A stretch of 42,120 nucleotides of DNA from Clostridia bacterium (GTDB lineage: Bacteria > Bacillota > Clostridia > Christensenellales > Borkfalkiaceae): the NCBI GenBank assembly GCA_021202395.1, contig JAJQDC010000035.1, positions 1 to 42,120 on the forward strand, in the 5' to 3' direction. Positions within the stretch are counted from its first letter, which is position 1. Each line of letters starts with the position of its first letter. A program made the position numbers and the translations under genes. The notes under the pieces were generated by a model that saw only the letters and a list, made by a program, of their open reading frames with translations, was not told the DNA's origin and did not search any database. Shown one piece after another: positions 41,683-42,120 of the stretch.

Positions 41683-41981
41683 TAAATGACAAAATACGCA
41701 CTCCGCCAAAGGAGTGCGTACCAACGCTTAAAAGGTCCACCAAACCCAGCATATCGGCACACAAAATATGCACTCCGCTTCGGAGTGCGTTGCCAAAACC
41801 TTACGGCAGGTCCGCCATAAAAAAATTAGTTGCACCCACAAGTAATGCACTCCGCTTCGGAGTGCATTGCCAAAACCTTACGGCAGGTCCACCATAAAAA
41901 AATTAGTCGCACCCATAAGTAATGCACTCCGCTTCGGAGTGCGTTGCCAAAACCTTACGGCAGGTTCACCGTAAAAGAATT
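41673..41981 (+). repeat. Tandem array repeating the tmRNA 3' end
   Basis: AGGTCCACCA, the last ten bases of tmRNA, recurs at 41733, 41808 (AGGTCCGCCA), 41885 and 41962 (AGGTTCACCG). Units are 60, 75, 77 and 77 bp. Each contains a strong hairpin such as GCACTCCG-CTT-CGGAGTGC without a T-tract, and units 2-4 also share TTGCCAAAACCTTACGGC. No reading frame. The array runs up to the terminator at 41984-42017. Confidence 0.75.
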
Positions 41982-41983
41982 AT

Positions 41984-42017
41984 CCGCACCCGCAAGATAT
42001 TGCCCGTGCGGTTTTTT
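41984..42017 (+). terminator. Terminator after the tmRNA repeat array
   Basis: CCGCAC (41984-41989) pairs with GTGCGG (42006-42011), followed by TTTTTT. It is the first canonical terminator after ssrA, so the primary ssrA transcript may include the array. Confidence 0.7.
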
Positions 42018-42021
42018 ACTA

Positions 42022-42050
42022 TTGCATATAAAATATTTCTGTGATATAAT
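42022..42050 (+). promoter_or_regulatory. Outward promoter at the window edge
   Basis: TTGCAT (42022-42027), 17-bp spacer, TATAAT (42045-42050), reading out of the window. The remaining bases to 42120 are very AT-rich, with no gene seen. Confidence 0.5.
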
Positions 42051-42120
42051 TATTTAAATTTCACAAAAAAATAAAATTTTTTAAAAAATTTTTTTATATA
42101 TGTCTATTATTGTCATATTT

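Noticed and set aside
41683-41981. CRISPR array after ssrA
   Set aside because: Units are 60-77 bp with the similarity spread over the whole unit and no distinct spacers; no cas genes are present.

Overview
The window looks like a chromosome segment of a low-to-moderate GC Bacillota, probably a Clostridia-type gut anaerobe. Supporting signs are strong AGGAGG ribosome sites, consensus TTGACA-17-TATAAT promoters, TagGH-type export, a BspA-family leucine-rich-repeat lipoprotein and a Tn4451-like mobilizable transposon. The genus cannot be fixed from sequence reading alone.

Left chromosomal part (1-9.4 kb): a lipoprotein, a small membrane protein and a PAP2 phosphatase on the plus strand. Then comes a five-gene minus-strand surface-glycan operon: sugar transferase, GT4, DUF4422 transferase, ABC permease, ABC ATPase. 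It starts a glycan on a lipid carrier, extends it and exports it. A LysR regulator follows, then a large GlfT2-like galactofuranosyltransferase. Its donor enzyme, UDP-galactopyranose mutase (glf), lies beyond the inserted element at 31.0-32.1 kb.

Mobile element (10,992-29,515, 18,524 bp): a large-serine-recombinase transposon has inserted into a BspA-type gene. The 5' part of that gene is at 9640-10991 and the 3' part at 29516-29804. Removing the element at a shared AG dinucleotide restores one uninterrupted 546-codon frame. Joining the element ends gives an attP-like site with 7-bp arms (CTGACCA/TGGTCAG) exactly centred on that AG. The element carries: (i) an AAA/DUF4143 ATPase behind a CCGAA-repeat promoter; (ii) a seven-gene defence operon (12.8-24.7 kb) resembling class 2 DISARM, with a DrmE-like protein, NERD nuclease-SF1 helicase, DrmA helicase, DrmB (DUF1998), C5-cytosine methyltransferase, HNH protein and Vsr endonuclease, but no recognisable drmC phospholipase-D gene; (iii) a decaying XRE regulator with intact promoter and operator; (iv) a repeat array and oriT-like hairpins; (v) a mobilization module (relaxase with damaged N-terminus, overlapping coiled-coil membrane protein, TnpW-like small protein); and (vi) the serine recombinase. 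The defence genes are visibly more AT-rich than the mobilization/recombinase genes, suggesting separate origins.

Right chromosomal part (29.8-42.1 kb): an HD-domain protein, glf, a 1-kb gene-free stretch full of palindromic repeats, an acidic membrane protein, a 59-residue small protein, a ComEC-like metallo-beta-lactamase-fold protein with a degenerate metal site, the shikimate operon aroC-aroB-aroE-aroQ, and a minus-strand pair (PfkB-family sugar kinase, then Sfp-type phosphopantetheinyl transferase). The window ends with tmRNA (ssrA), followed by an unusual tandem array repeating the 3' end of the tmRNA up to a terminator at 42,017.

The points of most interest are the drmC-less DISARM variant on a precisely delimited transposon, a candidate switching leader RNA upstream of the BspA gene, the tmRNA-end repeat array with a long tag ending in CAA, and genes that appear to be read from leaderless transcripts.
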